From the NCBI RefSeq assembly GCF_021028955.1, contig NZ_JAIWPE010000057.1:124001-188000 (forward strand): a DNA stretch of 64,000 nt, written 5' to 3'. Of the stretch, positions 61,571 through 64,000 are shown piece after piece. Numbering within the stretch: position 1 is the stretch's first letter; each line of letters opens with the position of its first letter. Position numbers and translations under genes: made by a program. Source of the DNA: Salipaludibacillus sp. CUR1. GTDB lineage: Bacteria; Bacillota; Bacilli; Bacillales; Salisediminibacteriaceae. The notes under the pieces were generated by a model. The model saw only the letters and a list, made by a program, of their open reading frames with translations. It had not been told where the DNA came from and did not search any database.

Positions 61571-62998
61571 TTAACCTATATTCAATGAGACAAATTTATC
61601 TTCTAAGTACTCATCGATTCCTTGATGACCGCCTTCTCTTCCAATTCCGCTTTCTTTAACTCCGCCAAACGGAGCTTGGGCGGTAGTTGGGATCGGATCA
61701 TTAATGCCTACAATGCCGTATTCTAATTCTTCCATCATAAAATAGGCCTGATTAAGATCTTTTGTAAAACAGTAAGCTGCTAAACCATACTGATGATGAT
61801 TGGCTCTTTTTACAGCTTCCTCCTTAGTAGAGAAGGAGTATATCGGAGCAACCGGACCGAATGTTTCTTCAGTTGAAATTACCATTTCATCAGTCGCGCC
61901 ATGCAGAACCGTAGGCTCGTAAAACCATCCGTCCTGGCTGTCCACAGCAGCTTGTCTTCCGCCGCATAATACTTTAGCTCCTCTGTCAGTGGCATCGGAA
62001 ATATGTTCTTCAACTTTCTCATAGGCCTCTTTGTCAATAAGAGGACCAATTGCAACGCCTTCCTCAAGCCCGTTTCCTATTTTTAACTGAGAAACTTTTT
62101 CGGAAAGTTTTTTGCCAAATTCTTCAGCAACGTTTTCCTGCACATAAATTCTGTTCGTACAAATGCAGGTTTGTCCGGCATTTCTAAACTTGCTCGCAAT
62201 CGCGCCTTCCACGGCTTTATCAATATCGGCATCATCAAATACAATAAATGGCGCATGGCCGCCAAGTTCCATTGCTACTTTTTTGACGGTATCAGCGGAA
62301 TCCCGGATTAATTTCTTTCCAACTTCAGTTGAACCGGTAAAAGTAATCTTTTTCACTGCTGGATTTCTTGTCATTTCTCCAACCACTTTTGAAGCAGATC
62401 CAGGAACGAGGTTGGCTACTCCCTTAGGGAGACCAGCTTGATGAAAAGCTTCAAACACTTTTATTGCTGATAGCGGAGTAGCTGAAGCCGGTTTAATGAC
62501 TACCGGACAGCCCGCTGCCAATGCGGGAGCAAGCTTTCTTGTAATCATAGCCACCGGAAAATTCCAAGGTGTGACTGCCCCGGTCACGCCTACAGGCTCT
62601 TTTAGAACCATTAAGCGTTTATCTTTATGTGAGGCTGGGATTGTTTCACCATAGACTCTCTTTGCTTCTTCTGCATACCATTCCAGATAATCGATTGCCA
62701 GATTAATTTCTCCCTTCGCTTCATTAACCGGCTTGCCCATTTCCTTGGTGACCGTTTCCGCAAGGCTGTCTATACTTTTTCTTAAAGAAGCTGCGGCCTC
62801 TTTTAAATAAGATGCACGTTCTTTGGCCGGCAGCGACTTCCACGCTTTAAAAGCATGATCCGCCGCTTCAATGGCCAATTTGCTGTCCTTTTCATTAGCT
62901 TTAGCTACTTTACTGATAACTTCCTTTGTTGCAGGATTTATTACTTCTAATTCTTCCCCTGAAACAGACTGAACCCATTCGCCATTTATATATAACAT
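61571..62998 (-). CDS. gabD: Succinate-semialdehyde dehydrogenase
   Basis: A 475-residue NAD(P)-dependent aldehyde dehydrogenase. Catalytic Cys is in NAGQTCICTNR (about residue 286) and the general-base Glu in AMELGGHAPF (about 252). The Asn of TPWNFPVAM is present. Family blocks such as KPASATPLSAI and GGVKESGIGREGG point to the SSADH subgroup. It converts succinate semialdehyde, the product of the upstream GabT, into succinate for the TCA cycle. The gap to gabT is 20 bp. Confidence 0.93.
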   Translation of the reverse strand: MLYINGEWVQSVSGEELEVINPATKEVISKVAKANEKDSKLAIEAADHAFKAWKSLPAKERASYLKEAAASLRKSIDSLAETVTKEMGKPVNEAKGEINLAIDYLEWYAEEAKRVYGETIPASHKDKRLMVLKEPVGVTGAVTPWNFPVAMITRKLAPALAAGCPVVIKPASATPLSAIKVFEAFHQAGLPKGVANLVPGSASKVVGEMTRNPAVKKITFTGSTEVGKKLIRDSADTVKKVAMELGGHAPFIVFDDADIDKAVEGAIASKFRNAGQTCICTNRIYVQENVAEEFGKKLSEKVSQLKIGNGLEEGVAIGPLIDKEAYEKVEEHISDATDRGAKVLCGGRQAAVDSQDGWFYEPTVLHGATDEMVISTEETFGPVAPIYSFSTKEEAVKRANHHQYGLAAYCFTKDLNQAYFMMEELEYGIVGINDPIPTTAQAPFGGVKESGIGREGGHQGIDEYLEDKFVSLNIG

Positions 62999-63018
62999 CG
63001 TTTCACTTCACTCCTTCG

Positions 63019-64000
63019 TTATTTTTTCAAACCTTCTTTTACAACAGATAAGGCATAATCTATTTCTTCTTTAGAAACAGTGGTGGGAGGGATGAAACGA
63101 ATGACGTTTTTATCGGTCCCGCACCCCAGGAGAATGACCCCTTGTTCCTGTGCGTAGTTTCTGAGCTTGCCTAACCTTTCTGTATCAGGGCTTCCGTCTT
63201 CTTGGATCAGTTCCATTGCAAGCATTAAACCAAGGCCTCTGACTTCTCCAATTCCGCTCTCTGTCTCTTTTAATTCCAGTAATCTCTCAACAAAATACCG
63301 TCCCATACGTTCAGCATTTTCCAAACCTTCTGATTCGAGAATATCAATAGAAGCAAGGGACGCGGCGCATGCTACTGGATTACCTCCATATGTTCCTCCG
63401 TGGGTCCCTGCAGGCCATTTTTCCATAATTTCTTTAGGAGCTATAAGAGCACTTAAAGGAAACCCTGAAGCTATTCCTTTTGCAAGAGTTAAAATGTCAG
63501 GTTTCACGCCGAAATGTTCATAGGCAAACATTTTACCTGTTCTGCCGAAACCTGTCTGGATTTCATCAAAAATCAGCATGATGCCATGTTTATCACATAT
63601 TTCACGTATTTTCACTAAGAATTCCTTAGGCGGCACAATGTACCCGCCTTCGCCTTGAACCGGTTCTAAAATAATTGCTGCCACACTGTCCGGGGCAACC
63701 TGGAATTTAAAGACTTCTTCCAATTGCTGCAAACAGTAAGTGACCTCCTCTTCTTCCGAACGGCCGGAACGGTAAACATAAGGGTACTCAGCAAAATACA
63801 CGCTTGGCATTAACCCTTCATAATCTTTCCGGTAAGCCGAACTTGAGGCAGTGATTGATGTAGCTGCAAGTGTTCTTCCATGAAATCCGCGTTTAAATGA
63901 AATGACAGCTGGTCTTTTCGTGGTTTTTTTGGCAAGTTTAATTGCTCCTTCATTCACCTCTGCACCACTGTTACTGAAATAAACCATGTTGTCTCCGCCA
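63019..64000 (-). CDS. gabT: 4-aminobutyrate aminotransferase (3' part, cut by window edge)
   Basis: A class III PLP aminotransferase lacking its N-terminal third. The frame is open to the window edge, so the apparent Met at 63987 (in GGDNMVYFSNSGAEVNEGAI) is internal. The PLP lysine is in LTLAKGIASGFPLSA. DEIQTGFGRTG and HGGTYGGNPVACAA are typical of GabT. It moves the amino group of GABA to 2-oxoglutarate. With gabD it completes the GABA-to-succinate route. A related omega-aminotransferase substrate cannot be excluded. Confidence 0.9.
   Translation of the reverse strand, partial: GGDNMVYFSNSGAEVNEGAIKLAKKTTKRPAVISFKRGFHGRTLAATSITASSSAYRKDYEGLMPSVYFAEYPYVYRSGRSEEEEVTYCLQQLEEVFKFQVAPDSVAAIILEPVQGEGGYIVPPKEFLVKIREICDKHGIMLIFDEIQTGFGRTGKMFAYEHFGVKPDILTLAKGIASGFPLSALIAPKEIMEKWPAGTHGGTYGGNPVACAASLASIDILESEGLENAERMGRYFVERLLELKETESGIGEVRGLGLMLAMELIQEDGSPDTERLGKLRNYAQEQGVILLGCGTDKNVIRFIPPTTVSKEEIDYALSVVKEGLKK

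Noticed and set aside
63985-63987. Met codon near the right edge as the start of the aminotransferase
   Set aside because: It lies inside a conserved block and the frame continues to the window edge; the gene is truncated by the window only.

Overview
The window reads as chromosomal DNA of a spore-forming, flagellated, low-to-mid GC member of the Bacillaceae. Evidence: long blocks in Bacillus subtilis order (hprK-lgt-yvoD-ppaX-yvoF-hisZ; yvlB-yvlC-yvlD; uvrB-uvrA; minJ, ctpB; ftsE-ftsX; cccB; prfB; secA; hpf; fliD, fliT, fliS), a YyaC-type sporulation protein, a CotF-like protein, and a sigma-B style promoter before hpf. Several very acidic secreted or lipoprotein sequences suggest a halophile or haloalkaliphile. 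Species cannot be assigned from the sequence alone.

Layout. 1-7 kb: the end of hisZ, then the hprK operon (carbon signalling, lipoprotein lipidation, phosphate hydrolysis) and the yvlB-D envelope-stress operon. 7-14 kb: a NERD-domain gene between two 21-bp tandem arrays, then uvrBA with a LexA-like box. 14-24 kb: minJ, ctpB, an FtsEX operon with its own M23 hydrolase, cytochrome c551, a YitT protein and prfB with its programmed +1 frameshift. 24-31 kb: secA and hpf, split by an opposite-strand glcT-ptsG unit with a GlcT antitermination site. 31-38 kb: a cold shock gene, an ssbB-like gene, divergent manA and a GH13 cyclomaltodextrinase around palindromic operators, and an AXE1 esterase. 38-45 kb: a flagellar filament-cap and chaperone cluster with two tandem fliD genes. 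45-51 kb: a secreted lipase, yyaC, a YusW-like lipoprotein, small coat-like genes, DUF378 and an AEC transporter, then a 104-bp tandem repeat. 51-58 kb: a phosphatase, a Lon-family protease, a lipoprotein GDPD and a UbiB/ABC1 kinase. 58-64 kb: a minus-strand operon gabT-gabD-glcD-glcF, cut by the window edge.

The most unusual content is intergenic. Four sites carry arrays of a 21-bp unit (core CTCTACCGTATAAA). The phase is kept exactly although the unit sequence drifts widely. Each array ends, at one fixed distance, in a conserved edge. On the minus strand that edge reads as two Spo0A-box-like heptamers 10 bp apart (TGNCGAA-N3-TGTCGAA at best). A fifth array (58.3-58.7 kb) alternates 21- and 20-bp units of another sequence. 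In addition, about nine copies of a GC-rich palindrome (core GGGGTCAGACCCC) sit between genes. None of these elements is explained by the coding content.
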